Of a stretch of DNA of 40,775 nt, positions 33,213-40,775 are shown piece after piece. The translations under genes were made by a program, and so were the position numbers. Source of the DNA: Bradyrhizobium jicamae. Its GTDB lineage: Bacteria; Pseudomonadota; Alphaproteobacteria; Rhizobiales; Xanthobacteraceae. The stretch covers positions 1-40,775 of the forward strand of contig NZ_JAFCJX010000048.1 of NCBI RefSeq assembly GCF_018130695.1, written 5' to 3'. The notes under the pieces are model-generated. The model searched no databases and was not told the DNA's origin. It saw only the letters and a program-made list of their open reading frames with translations. Every line of letters starts with the position of its first letter. The first letter of the stretch is position 1.

Positions 33213-34331
33213 ATGAACAAGCGTACATTCTTCGTCACAACGGCGGCCGTCGCCATCGCGACTTCGGCTCTGGCACAGTCTTCTTCGACAACGTCGAGCT
33301 CCAATCAGCGCACAACGCAGCCTCAGCAAAGCTCCACATCCACCTCGTCGCCGTCGTCTTCCACGTCTACAACCCCGTCCAGCTCGTCTGCGGGATCCGC
33401 GCAGACCAATTCTCCGACGAATTCGGCCCAGACGCAGTCTCCGTCCTCGACCGGTCAGACCGCTGCAGGCCAGACGTCCAACTCCGGCACGGGCAGCAAT
33501 ACCACACAGGCGCCATCGTCGAACACCTCCGCCAGCCAGGCGCAGACCGGTCAGCCCTCTAACCAGACCACGACGCCTTCCAATCAGGCGCAGACCAATC
33601 CTCCTCCGAACTCGAACAACCAGACGCAGAGCGCGAACCCGCCCGCCTCGGGCGGCAACCAGGCGCAGTCGCCCGCGGCTAGCGGTTCAGCTAACACGGC
33701 CCAGCAGCCGAACAATCAGCAGAATGCGGCCGATCGCGGTTCGAACACCAACGTGAATGCGTCGGTCAACATCAACGATCAGCAGCGGACGCGCATTAGT
33801 GCGTCGATTTCGCACCTGAACGTGCAGCCGCTGACCAACGTGAACTTCTCGCTGTCTGTGGGCACTATCGTGCCGCGCGACGTCCGCCTGCAGCCACTGC
33901 CAGCCGATATCGCGGAAATCGTGCCGCAGTATCGCGGCTACAACTTCATTCTCGTGAAGGACGAGATCGTGATTGTGGAGCCGTCCAGCTACAAGATCGT
34001 GACCGTCCTGCCGTACTCGGGCCGCTCGACCGCGTCCGCCCCGGCGCGCACCGAGCAGCGCAAGACGACGTTTAGCGATCGCGATCGCGAGGTGATCCGC
34101 AAGCACGCTAAGGCGCGGCCGGTCGAACGCGAGCGTCGCACAACCGGCAGCACGGTCCGCACCGAAATCCGGACCGGCGAGCGCGTGCCCGAGGGCGTGG
34201 AAATCGAGACGTTCCCGGAAGAGGTCTATCGGGATGCGCCGTCTCTTCGCGAGTACCAGTACATCAATCGGGACAGCCGTACCTACATCGTCGAGCCCCA
34301 TGAGCGTCGCATCATTGAAGAGATCGATTGA
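33213..34331 (+). CDS. Secreted two-unit DUF1236 protein with a long low-complexity linker
   Basis: GGAGG lies 9 nt before the ATG. The 372-residue product starts with a signal peptide (MNKRTFFVTTAAVAIATSAL). Residues about 22-187 are almost only Ser, Thr, Gln, Asn, Pro, Ala and Gly. Two DUF1236 units follow: RTRISASISHLNVQPL to VEPSSYKIVTVLP, and DREVIRKHAKARPVERE to IVEPHERRIIEEID. The long flexible linker suggests that the domains reach across the periplasm or are anchored to the cell wall, but this is inference. The short paralogue at 8025 has only one unit. A hairpin terminator follows. Confidence 0.88.
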   Translation: MNKRTFFVTTAAVAIATSALAQSSSTTSSSNQRTTQPQQSSTSTSSPSSSTSTTPSSSSAGSAQTNSPTNSAQTQSPSSTGQTAAGQTSNSGTGSNTTQAPSSNTSASQAQTGQPSNQTTTPSNQAQTNPPPNSNNQTQSANPPASGGNQAQSPAASGSANTAQQPNNQQNAADRGSNTNVNASVNINDQQRTRISASISHLNVQPLTNVNFSLSVGTIVPRDVRLQPLPADIAEIVPQYRGYNFILVKDEIVIVEPSSYKIVTVLPYSGRSTASAPARTEQRKTTFSDRDREVIRKHAKARPVERERRTTGSTVRTEIRTGERVPEGVEIETFPEEVYRDAPSLREYQYINRDSRTYIVEPHERRIIEEID

Positions 34332-34357
34332 TTATTAAGGGAAAGCTGACGAACAGG

Positions 34358-34380
34358 AAGGGCCGCTCGCAGCGGCCCTT
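34358..34380 (+). terminator. Hairpin terminator of the DUF1236 gene
   Basis: AAGGGCCGCT and AGCGGCCCTT form a perfect 10-bp stem with a CGC loop. The T-run after it is short. Confidence 0.7.
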
Positions 34381-34664
34381 CGTTGTGACTAGAGCCAGTG
34401 AAGCGGGCGGAGCTAGGTCTCAAGGCTGAACGAACTGACCAAGCAGGCGAAGGCGTATTCCAAGGTGGCCCAGTGCGCGGGTAAGAGACGATGGGCTGTC
34501 ACCACGGAGCTCCCGCGCCACTAGAAGCTTCCTTGCTAGCGGCATCAGCGCCGAAGCGGTTCGAGCCCGGCGGCTGACCTGCGCGACCGGGTCTGTCGGC
34601 GGCCGAGGGCAGCCCTGACCCGAGGCAATTGGGCCCCACGCACACAGAAAGTTGGCCAGTAATA
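34381..34664. other. Gene-free stretch with a possible fragment
   Basis: No gene is supported. One short frame (about 34420-34524) reads SRLNELTKQAKAYSKVAQCA, coding-like but without a start codon, so it may be a gene remnant. Confidence 0.3.
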
Positions 34665-34690
34665 GGAACGTGCCCCCTGAACTGGGGGTT
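34665..34690 (+). promoter_or_regulatory. Possible EcfG-type promoter (18-bp spacer)
   Basis: GGAAC-N18-GTT ends 32 bp before the Crp/Fnr gene. Weak because of the spacer and the G before GTT. Confidence 0.35.
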
Positions 34691-34722
34691 TTAACTACGG
34701 TTGTTCTAAGGGAACGTCCGCG

Positions 34723-35463
34723 ATGGCGCTCCAGGTTGGCCTTGGGAATAGGCTTTTAGCGGCGTTTTCGCCCGCGGACCTGAACTTGCTTGCTCCCCAC
34801 ATTCAGAAGACGTCGTTCGACTTTGATGCTGTTCTGGTGCGAACGGGAGATGAGTTCAAGCACGTCTGTTTTCCTCTCAGCGGGGTCATCGCGTTCCTGG
34901 TTGAAATGACCGACGGACACATAGTCGCGTCAACTCTCATGGGCGCGGAAGGAGCGGTTGGCGCTCTCGCGCTTCTTAGTCCCTCGCGATCGCCAGTCAC
35001 GGCAACTGCTTATGTGCCCGTGACCGCGCTCCAGGTCCCTGTCACCCAGATGAAGCTTGCCTTTGAGAAAAGCGCCACGATTAGGCACGTCCTCCGCCTT
35101 CATCTCCGCACACAACTGATACAGCTCAATACCGTGGCGGCTTGTAATGCGGTGCATCCGGTGGAATGCCGCACGGCTCGATGGTTGCTTGAGATTCACG
35201 ACCGTGTCGGGCACAGCGAAATACAGCTCACGCACGGAGCGCTAGCACAACTTCTCGGAGTGCGCCGTACAACGGTGACCCTGACGATACGCAAGCTTCG
35301 AGCCGCGGGCGGCATCTTATTTGACCGACGTGGAATGCTGGAGATCGACCGAAGGAAACTTGAGAAGATCGCGTGCGAATGTTACGCGGTGATGCGAAGC
35401 AGAAACAAGCACATGTATGATGAAGAGCTGCCGGTATCTTCGCGCGGTGCGCTCTGCGGGTGA
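34723..35463 (+). CDS. Crp/Fnr-family transcription regulator
   Basis: The 246-residue protein has an N-terminal cyclic-nucleotide-binding-type beta-roll (residues about 15-130; FKHVCFPLSGVIAFLVEMTD, VASTLMGAEGAVGALALL), a dimerization helix, and a C-terminal winged helix-turn-helix (LTHGALAQLLGVRRTTVTLT). The beta-roll lacks the RTAxV phosphate-binding motif of true cAMP receptors, and there is no Fnr-type cysteine cluster, so the signal is unknown. This subtype is numerous in Bradyrhizobium. A possible EcfG site and GGGAACG precede it. Confidence 0.88.
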   Translation: MALQVGLGNRLLAAFSPADLNLLAPHIQKTSFDFDAVLVRTGDEFKHVCFPLSGVIAFLVEMTDGHIVASTLMGAEGAVGALALLSPSRSPVTATAYVPVTALQVPVTQMKLAFEKSATIRHVLRLHLRTQLIQLNTVAACNAVHPVECRTARWLLEIHDRVGHSEIQLTHGALAQLLGVRRTTVTLTIRKLRAAGGILFDRRGMLEIDRRKLEKIACECYAVMRSRNKHMYDEELPVSSRGALCG

Positions 35464-35690
35464 ATCTCTGTATTCAGCTTGTGTCCGGTTGGCATTAAAG
35501 GGCAGGTACTGCCTTAAAAATGCGATGGATAAGTTTTGACACAGTATGCAGAGACTATCATCCGGGCGTCCGACCCGATCACCGCGGCGATTGCGTCCAC
35601 GGTGGGCGTTAAGGAAGAACCGACTGTCCTGCCTCGGCGGGGTTATTTTTTTGAAGGGAAACCATTTTGCAGCCGCTACGTTGCTGCGAA
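35464..35690. other. Intergenic stretch without a supported gene
   Basis: No gene, repeat or promoter with correct spacing could be supported. Leads to the 49-aa gene at 35691. Confidence 0.35.
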
Positions 35691-35840
35691 ATGTCCATAA
35701 GGTCTGAGGAATATCGACGGAAAGCACGAGAGGCCGAAGCTATGGCGGAAGCCGCTCAGGATCAAATTGCCAAACAAACACTGCTCGAGGTCGCGAAGCG
35801 CTGGCACATGCTTGCGGACGAGGAAGAGAAGATCGGTTAA
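35691..35840 (+). CDS. 49-aa conserved helical protein
   Basis: The product starts MSIRSEEYRRKAREAEAMAE and continues AKQTLLEVAKRWHMLADEEE. This matches a pattern I recall from many short Rhizobiales proteins (SxEEYRRRAxE...TLLxVARxWxxLAD). It is fully helical. The ribosome site is weak. Function unknown, usually monocistronic. Confidence 0.6.
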   Translation: MSIRSEEYRRKAREAEAMAEAAQDQIAKQTLLEVAKRWHMLADEEEKIG

Positions 35841-36036
35841 GCGGGCCAGCGCTCCCGATGCAATTGATGCAATCAAGAAAAAAGCGAAACGGAAATCAGC
35901 GAACGCCGATATAGGCTGATGTCCTTGAGGGTGTCATGGAAAAAGGTTTTGCAGGATTTTGGTTTTGCTGATGGCGCGCCTCCAGATGTCGAAATCGACA
36001 CGACAAACCGCGGGGGCCCGTCCGGTTCCTACGCAA

Positions 36037-36063
36037 AAGCCCGGCGCGTGAGGCGCCGGGCTT
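36037..36063 (-). terminator. Intrinsic terminator of the PRC-barrel gene
   Basis: AAGCCCGGCGC and GCGCCGGGCTT form a perfect 11-bp stem with a 5-nt loop; the minus strand continues TTTT. It ends the gene at 36106-36462. The stretch 35841-36036 holds no gene. Confidence 0.85.
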
Positions 36064-36105
36064 GACCAGTATACGGGCCTGATCAGTACAGTTGATCTCG
36101 CCTTG

Positions 36106-36462
36106 CTACCAATAGGGCGAGGCCTGATAGTAGTCGTAGACGCGGCGGTCGTTCTCGCGATTCCAGCTCCAGTCATTGTCATTGGTATAGCGCGGCGCTT
36201 TGTCCAACTGGGCTCGGGTGATGTTGGTTCGGTAACCGCCGAGATTGGTATCATAGGTTAAACTTGACCACGGCGTCGGATAGTGATCATCGCCGATGCC
36301 GAGGAAGCCGCCATAGCTCAGGACCGCGTAGGCGACCTTGCCCGACACCTTATCGATCATGACGCGCTCGACACTGCCAATCTTCTGCTGATCGGCTCCA
36401 TAGACGGCGGTGCCTTCGACCTTGTCACTGGCGATAAGACTTCCTGTCTCACGTTCTGCCAT
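36106..36462 (-). CDS. Cytoplasmic PRC-barrel protein
   Basis: AGGAGAG precedes the ATG at 36462; the much longer upstream frame has no ribosome site and non-protein composition. The 118-residue product has no signal peptide. SLIASDKVEGTAVYGADQQK, IGSVERVMIDKVSGKVAYAV and SYGGFLGIGDDHYPTPWSSL make one PRC-barrel domain. The C-terminus is aromatic-rich (NDNDWSWNRENDRRVYDYY). The same domain occurs in the secreted protein at 32092, and both have EcfG-type promoters. Confidence 0.87.
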   Translation of the reverse strand: MAERETGSLIASDKVEGTAVYGADQQKIGSVERVMIDKVSGKVAYAVLSYGGFLGIGDDHYPTPWSSLTYDTNLGGYRTNITRAQLDKAPRYTNDNDWSWNRENDRRVYDYYQASPYW

Positions 36463-36496
36463 TGCTCTCTCCTGGGGTTGCATGGTTAGGAGGTCA

Positions 36497-36521
36497 AACG
36501 CCGGTCTAACGAGCTCGTTCC
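36497..36521 (-). promoter_or_regulatory. EcfG-type promoter for the PRC-barrel gene
   Basis: GGAAC-N17-GTT on the minus strand, with C before GTT, ends 34 bp before the start at 36462. Confidence 0.7.
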
Positions 36522-37033
36522 TAGCACTGAAAAGGTGTCGCAGAGGATCATGGCCGCCATGTATCCGCACTGCGCCGGCTCCCGCGACCTCTATCCGAAC
36601 ATCGAAGCGCTGCGCATAGAGATGAGGAGAGGCCTCATGCGCAGTATCGGATGAGGAGCACGGGCCTTCTTCACGACGATGACGCGGTAGCGAAAGTATT
36701 CCCATCCATTGGTCTCGAAGGCATGCTTGTGGAAAGCGCGCGACCGCGCTTCTGCTGCTAGCAGGAGCCTTCCAGCGATCCATGCGATGTCGCTCGAGGC
36801 CCTTCACGAGACGCACCCTAGGGTGGGTTGTTCTGCGATGGCAGGTCGCAGACGCTTCTTCTCGTCTTAGCAACCATGGTCCGCTCGGCTCGTTTAGACA
36901 GCAAAGCCCGAAGTCGCGGCGAGGTCATGGCGCATCAGGACAGACAGTATCTCGCCGGCATGTCGTTCACTCTGCGAGCGCAGCGCTTGTCGCGGCTTCA
37001 CCGGCATTTTCGACAGCGAAAGGAACTACAGAC
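36522..37033. other. Gene-free divergent region
   Basis: Between the divergent PRC-barrel and SDR genes. I see no gene and no second EcfG site facing the SDR gene; open frames extending into it lack ribosome sites. Confidence 0.4.
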
Positions 37034-37924
37034 ATGGCCGAGCAGGATCTCATCAATCCCGTAACCCGATATCCGAGGCCGCCGTTCAAGAAACAATCGC
37101 AGTCCTGGCCGGGCCTCGCTGGTAGCATGGAGCCACGTCCGGACCATGGAGAGACCAGCTACAATGGCTCCGGCCGGCTGGCCGGCCGGAAGGCGCTGGT
37201 CACCGGCGGCGATTCAGGCATGGGCCGCGCCGCTGCAATCGCGTATGCGCGTGAAGGTGCCGACGTAGCGATCAACTACCTTCCTAACGAGGAACCTGAT
37301 GCACAGGAGGTAATCGCCCTCATCAAGAAGGAAGGGCGCACCGGGCTCTCTCTTCCCGGCGACCTGCGTGACGAGGTGTTCTGCAAAAATCTGGTCGAAC
37401 AGGCCCTTTGGGGACTTGGCGGCCTCGACATCATCGTCTGCAATGCCGCGCGGCAGCAAAGCCGTGAGTCGATCCTTGACGTGTCGTCCGAGGACTTCGA
37501 CGCGACCATGAAAACTAACGTTTATGCTCCCTTCTGGATTATCAAGGCAGCGCTGCCGCATCTCAAGCCGGGCTCGTGCATCATCGGCACGACTTCCGAG
37601 CAGGCTTACGACCCGTCTCCAGAACTCTACGATTACGCGCAGACGAAGGCCGCGACCATGAACTACGTTAAGTCGCTGGCTAAGCAGCTGGGTCCGAAAG
37701 GCATCCGCGTCAACGGCGTCGCGCCGGGACCGATTTGGACGCCTCTCCAAGTGTCTGGGGGCGCCTCGATGGAGAAGCTCGAAAAATTCGGCGGCTTGAC
37801 GCCGCTTGGCCGCCCCGGTCAGCCGGCCGAACTTGCCTCGATCTACGTGCAACTCGCCGCAGCAGATGCGAGTTTTGCGACAGGCCAAGTCTATGGCGCT
37901 GCCGGGGGATCAGGGCAGCCGTAA
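37034..37924 (+). CDS. SDR-family oxidoreductase (YghA-like)
   Basis: AAAGGAA precedes the ATG at 37034, giving 296 residues. The N-terminal PVTRYPRPPFKKQSQSWPG is the extension typical of the YghA/general-stress SDR subfamily. ALVTGGDSGMGRAAAIAYAR is the cofactor site, CNAARQQS the NAG-type motif and YDYAQTKAA the catalytic YxxxK. These NAD(P)-dependent enzymes belong to stress and stationary-phase regulons in many bacteria. The substrate is unknown. It is a different subfamily from the SDR at 15239. Confidence 0.9.
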   Translation: MAEQDLINPVTRYPRPPFKKQSQSWPGLAGSMEPRPDHGETSYNGSGRLAGRKALVTGGDSGMGRAAAIAYAREGADVAINYLPNEEPDAQEVIALIKKEGRTGLSLPGDLRDEVFCKNLVEQALWGLGGLDIIVCNAARQQSRESILDVSSEDFDATMKTNVYAPFWIIKAALPHLKPGSCIIGTTSEQAYDPSPELYDYAQTKAATMNYVKSLAKQLGPKGIRVNGVAPGPIWTPLQVSGGASMEKLEKFGGLTPLGRPGQPAELASIYVQLAAADASFATGQVYGAAGGSGQP

Positions 37925-37932
37925 GACTTCAC

Positions 37933-38121
37933 CTAAGCAACCCATCGCGGATGCTGGCAAAAGACGCATTCGAGTGACCGGTTTAACTTGCCTTGGCGCG
38001 ACTTGGCCGCCGCCGGCTTCTTAGCTTTCGCAGCTCTGGCGGCCGGCTCGCGCGCTCGCTTGACCCGGCTAAATATCAGCAGGTCGTCTCGATCGATCCG
38101 CCGACACGTCTCGAAGTGCAT
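37933..38121 (-). CDS. Doubtful small basic protein
   Basis: A 62-residue frame starting MHFETCRRIDRDDLLIFSRV has an Ala/Lys-rich middle (AARAAKAKKPAAAK) and a terminal CVFC pair. No ribosome site is visible before the ATG. It could be a small nucleic-acid-binding protein or a chance frame. Confidence 0.3.
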   Translation of the reverse strand: MHFETCRRIDRDDLLIFSRVKRAREPAARAAKAKKPAAAKSRQGKLNRSLECVFCQHPRWVA

Positions 38122-38148
38122 GTGACCAGCGGTGAAAGCTGAGGGGAA

Positions 38149-38433
38149 CTAGACGGTGCCGGACTGGCGATTACCGGACCGGGACTTGTCGACGCGGTGA
38201 AATTCGACGGTGTGGTTCTTCAAGGAAACGCTACGAGCCTTAAATCCAGCCCTTAACCAAGCTAGAGTTTGCGCATGCCCGACCTTGCAATTGTTTCCCC
38301 ACCAGGCCGTAAATTTGTAGGCCGAGACGGGAAGGGGCTTTCCGAGGATGGCTTCGAGATCGGCGAAAGATAGGCGGAGGCTTGCCCCTTGGATGGTCTC
38401 CAGCTTCTGGCGCAACGGGTCATAGACGGACAT
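38149..38433 (-). CDS. DUF7662-type hypothetical protein
   Basis: The 94-residue product starts MSVYDPLRQKLETIQGASLR. LSFADLEAILGKPLPVSAYK and AWWGNN followed by HAQTLAWLRAGF match a small domain found in many bacteria (F..IE.ILG..LP.SA......WW.N), which I recall as DUF7662. It often occurs near restriction and defence genes, but none is seen here. The ribosome site is poor. Confidence 0.7.
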   Translation of the reverse strand: MSVYDPLRQKLETIQGASLRLSFADLEAILGKPLPVSAYKFTAWWGNNCKVGHAQTLAWLRAGFKARSVSLKNHTVEFHRVDKSRSGNRQSGTV

Positions 38434-38481
38434 CCTGTCCCACCCTCAGGTCTATTCGCTTCGGAAATAACAATCAGCTGG

Positions 38482-38673
38482 CTAGGTGGGCCATCGAATA
38501 GGCGAGTATTGAAGCTTTCGCCTGTCCAGTTCCTCGCGCAGCTTTTCCGCCCGATCGCGGACACTTGGGCTGGCCGTAAAGTGGTGCCTAAGACCTCGGT
38601 CGGCGTCGGCCTGACGGCGGATGCTTTCGTAATAGAGCGCCAAGCTCTCATCTGAAATTCGTTGGAAGCTCAT
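38482..38673 (-). CDS. Conserved small hypothetical protein
   Basis: From ATG 38673 the product has 63 residues starting MSFQRISDESLALYYESIRR. The pattern of LALYYESIR, then a charged region (VRDRAEKLREELDRR) and a terminal LQYSPIRWP is familiar from small Bradyrhizobium proteins. Function unknown, and the ribosome site is weak. Confidence 0.55.
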   Translation of the reverse strand: MSFQRISDESLALYYESIRRQADADRGLRHHFTASPSVRDRAEKLREELDRRKLQYSPIRWPT

Positions 38674-38725
38674 ACACAAAATCCAATCAACTCTTCGCCT
38701 TGAGACTCAGAGACCAACGATCGTC

Positions 38726-38839
38726 TCAACGCTTCTTTAGCGTGCGCGAGAATGCCCAGCTCAATCCAAATCGTAATGTCAGGACCAACAGGCCGAGAAC
38801 GGCGGTCGAGATCAGTGCAATGATCAATGCTGTCTGCAT
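38726..38839 (-). CDS. 37-aa membrane peptide
   Basis: The frame from ATG 38839 starts MQTALIIALISTAVLGLLVL, a membrane helix, and ends in a basic tail (SRTLKKR). The helix with positive cytoplasmic end fits a small inner-membrane peptide. There is no clear ribosome site, so it is tentative. Confidence 0.4.
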   Translation of the reverse strand: MQTALIIALISTAVLGLLVLTLRFGLSWAFSRTLKKR

Positions 38840-38873
38840 GGCGAAAATTCGTGATCTTTAGAAACACCAAATG

Positions 38874-39122
38874 CTAGCCCGCGAGCATTGTGGCTTCAAC
38901 AAGGGTCCGAGTAACCCATTTGAGGTAGTCGCTTTGGGTTATGTTCATCAACCTAGGCTCGGTGCCGCCAGCAGGAATTTTTGATGCCGCTTTATGAATC
39001 GGCTCAAACCGGTCCTGCGCGATCGCGTAGACGTACGACTGGGAACGAGCTGTCGGGGGTAGTCTCAAAAAGATACGCCGCCGGGCTCGAAATGAAGGTG
39101 TCCCGACGGCGCCCTGTCTCAA
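38874..39122 (-). CDS. Doubtful hypothetical protein or fragment
   Basis: The 82-residue frame has an arginine-rich N-terminus and a more coding-like second half (SYVYAIAQDRFEPIHKAASK, LKWVTRTLVEATMLAG). No ribosome site is seen. The second half may be the end of a gene whose start has decayed. Confidence 0.25.
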   Translation of the reverse strand: MRQGAVGTPSFRARRRIFLRLPPTARSQSYVYAIAQDRFEPIHKAASKIPAGGTEPRLMNITQSDYLKWVTRTLVEATMLAG

Positions 39123-39873
39123 TCTGGGTTCTTAAATTCCCAGCGCTGCAGCATCAGCAAAGGATGTGCCAATGGCTAAGGAATCGCCAAGATTGGCCGC
39201 CTCTAATTCATCTTTGGGCAGCTTCCTAAAAGCTCGGCACGAAACCCGCAGCAGCGGTATCAGATTGATTTCCCCTTTGAATGCGTTGTGAGGGCGATTT
39301 CCGCATCGTCAGCGGTTGCCCGACCTCTACCGCCAAGCGCCTGGAGGGCAAGGTGCTACAAGTGCCGCGATTGAAGAACCGCAGCACCCCCGCGAGGGGG
39401 GGCGCGTGAAGTGATCAAAGCCGGAGCCCGATAGTGGTGTGACCGAAACTATCAGCGTTGCTCGTTATCGTCGGTCTCTTCTATCCGCTGGCGTACGACA
39501 GCCAAAAGGCGGTGCTGCTCCGCAAGAAGTATAAACCGACGTTTAAGGGAATTCTCTCGTGCCGCGGCCGCGAGATAATCGAATTCGACCGCCTTTACCC
39601 TGTAACTATCAACACTGAGCATGGCCTTAATCTCCCCCGGCCGTACTTAGGGAAGAACGCCGGCCCTGTCGAGTCCTCAGGAGAGTTGCTCCAGTCCGTC
39701 ATCGATAATCCGCAGATCCTCACAAACATGATTTAGAGCGGTGCGCGAATCGATGGAGGACGGGGACTGGAGGCTTTCAAGCAATGTGCGCCGAAATTCT
39801 CTCATACTTTCCAGCGCCCGCCGGTTTTTCAAGCGCACATGAAGAGAGACAAGCGCTTTGAGGTTGGAGGGCA
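39123..39873. other. Region without convincing genes
   Basis: Several short frames exist on both strands (for example 39458-39736 and 39677-39874), but none has both a ribosome site and recognisable motifs. Probably decayed accessory DNA. Confidence 0.4.
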
Positions 39874-40167
39874 ATGGCTGACCAAATGGATTTCAGGGCG
39901 TCGGATTTGGCAGCCACTTTTCCCCATTGTTCTTGTTCCAGCCAGCTCATAGGTGAATCTCTTCCTGAACAGTTAGTAGCATATGCGGCAACGTGCCTAA
40001 TAGCCGCGAACGACCGATGTCTTCAGGAGCTCACGCTCTTGTTCAGGCTTGGCCTGTGCAGCACCGAAGCATTCGAGCAACAGTCTCACAGCACTTTGCA
40101 CCGGCGCTCGATTGTTAATTTGCGTCGTTTGCACGAAGGCCTGCTCTCTTTACGAGACAGAATGTAG
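39874..40167 (+). CDS. Hypothetical protein
   Basis: GTTGGAGG precedes the ATG. The 97-residue product starts MADQMDFRASDLAATFPHCS and is cysteine-rich in its first half, with CSCSSQL and later CLIAANDRC. It is helical afterwards. I do not recognise a family. It is followed after 12 bp by a secreted-protein gene. Confidence 0.4.
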   Translation: MADQMDFRASDLAATFPHCSCSSQLIGESLPEQLVAYAATCLIAANDRCLQELTLLFRLGLCSTEAFEQQSHSTLHRRSIVNLRRLHEGLLSLRDRM

Positions 40168-40179
40168 GGGGCAGCGAGG

Positions 40180-40440
40180 ATGATCGTACGGGCGGGGGTC
40201 TCTGTTGCCTTCTTGTTGATTCCGCTGGGGTCCGAAGCCCTCGCATCGCGACACCACAGACCCACAGCGCGCATCTCTTGCAGCGAGGTCCGATACTACG
40301 TCGCGAAATATTCAGCGTCAGTGGCTGAGATATACGCCCGTAATCACGGGGCTACCGACGCACAGATCGAGCGGGCGCGACGTTGCTTGGCGTCAAACGA
40401 AAGTGCGGAAAACCGGCCACCGCGTGCCTATACCGAATAG
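40180..40440 (+). CDS. Small secreted hypothetical protein
   Basis: GCGAGG precedes the ATG. The 86-residue product has a signal peptide (MIVRAGVSVAFLLIPLGSEA), then CSEVRYYVAKYSASVAEIYA and HGATDAQIERARRCL. The pair of cysteines and the ATDAQIERARRC motif are typical of short Bradyrhizobium periplasmic proteins. Function unknown. Confidence 0.65.
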   Translation: MIVRAGVSVAFLLIPLGSEALASRHHRPTARISCSEVRYYVAKYSASVAEIYARNHGATDAQIERARRCLASNESAENRPPRAYTE

Positions 40441-40644
40441 AACTGGTAGATTGCGGCTGACGTTCAGCTGGGTAGACGCCTGTCAACGCTCGAGCTCGCT
40501 ATTAATTGCTCTCGGGTGCCGCGAGGGCCTGACGTTCTGAGGCGTGGTGACGGCGGCAGCGCGATATTGAGGGCTGCACCTATAATCGCGCGCGTCCGCG
40601 GGCAGATGGGTGAAGGCGCCGCCCGCGACCATGGCGCGGCTTTC

Positions 40645-40775
40645 TTATCGGCGGGTGGCCAGGGTGGCAGGGCCCCGCGCCGGGTCCATTAGGCCTGTCT
40701 GCAATTCCGCGCGCCTCGCCGCCATGGCATGATCAAAAAGTTCGAGGGCCAGGGCGAAGGCGGCTAGGTCCTCTT
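40645..40775 (-). CDS. C-terminal end of an unknown gene (cut by window edge)
   Basis: The minus strand is open from the window edge to a stop at 40645, giving 42 residues: EDLAAFALALELFDHAMAAR at the start of the visible part, then an Ala/Thr-rich end. The composition is coding-like and helical. Family not recognisable from so little sequence. Nothing is supported in 40441-40644. Confidence 0.4.
   Translation of the reverse strand, partial: EDLAAFALALELFDHAMAARRAELQTGLMDPARGPATLATRR

Noticed and set aside
35990..36016. GGAAC-N16-GTT on the minus strand
   Set aside because: It lies after the terminator of the PRC-barrel gene and no minus-strand gene follows, so it is probably chance.

Overview
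The window looks like a piece of an alphaproteobacterial genome of the Bradyrhizobium/Rhodopseudomonas group (Nitrobacteraceae). The evidence is high GC, many small secreted or one-helix proteins typical of that group, two DUF1236 proteins, an OpgG/OpgH pair, and at least eight GGAAC-N17-GTT promoters of the kind read by the alphaproteobacterial general-stress sigma factor EcfG. No rRNA, complete tRNA or CRISPR array was seen.

Layout. (1) 1-1,500: the start of a TAXI-type solute-binding protein gene (runs off the left edge) and a small membrane-anchored protein. (2) 1,600-6,900: a mobile-element core, with a truncated large serine recombinase, a 46-aa membrane peptide, an IncC/KorB-like parA-korB operon, a probable origin of transfer with an IncP-type nick sequence, mobC, a VirD2-like relaxase, and then the 3' end of a tRNA-Ser gene, which I read as an attachment site. 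(3) 6,905-17,384: a segment ending in a second copy of the last 17 bp of that tRNA. It holds a ribbon-helix-helix gene, a helicase stub, opgG-opgH, a frameshifted GH15 glucoamylase/trehalase-like gene, an SDR dehydrogenase and a ZIP transporter. (4) 17,400-20,500: gene-poor, decayed DNA with small ORFs. (5) 20,800-23,531: a four-gene stress operon (DUF3618-type protein, two coiled amphipathic proteins, a holin-like membrane protein). (6) 23,700-28,200: a frameshifted Nramp-like transporter, a 28-aa membrane peptide, a PAP2 phosphatase, an isochorismatase-like hydrolase and an OprB-type porin. (7) 28,400-38,000: a BrkB/YihY membrane protein, a frameshifted GT4 glycosyltransferase, two PRC-barrel proteins, small secreted proteins, a large DUF1236 protein, a Crp/Fnr regulator and an SDR oxidoreductase. 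(8) 38,000-40,775: small hypothetical genes and decayed DNA.

Reading of the whole. The clearest common thread is regulation. EcfG-type promoters sit 25-75 bp before many otherwise unrelated envelope, osmoadaptation and unknown genes, so regions 3-7 look like a general-stress island. Beside it lies a plasmid-like mobilization module whose partition and relaxase operons share one palindromic operator. Three genes (four sites) carry single-base frameshifts next to short homopolymer runs. These may be sequence errors or real decay, and this should be settled before they are treated as pseudogenes.
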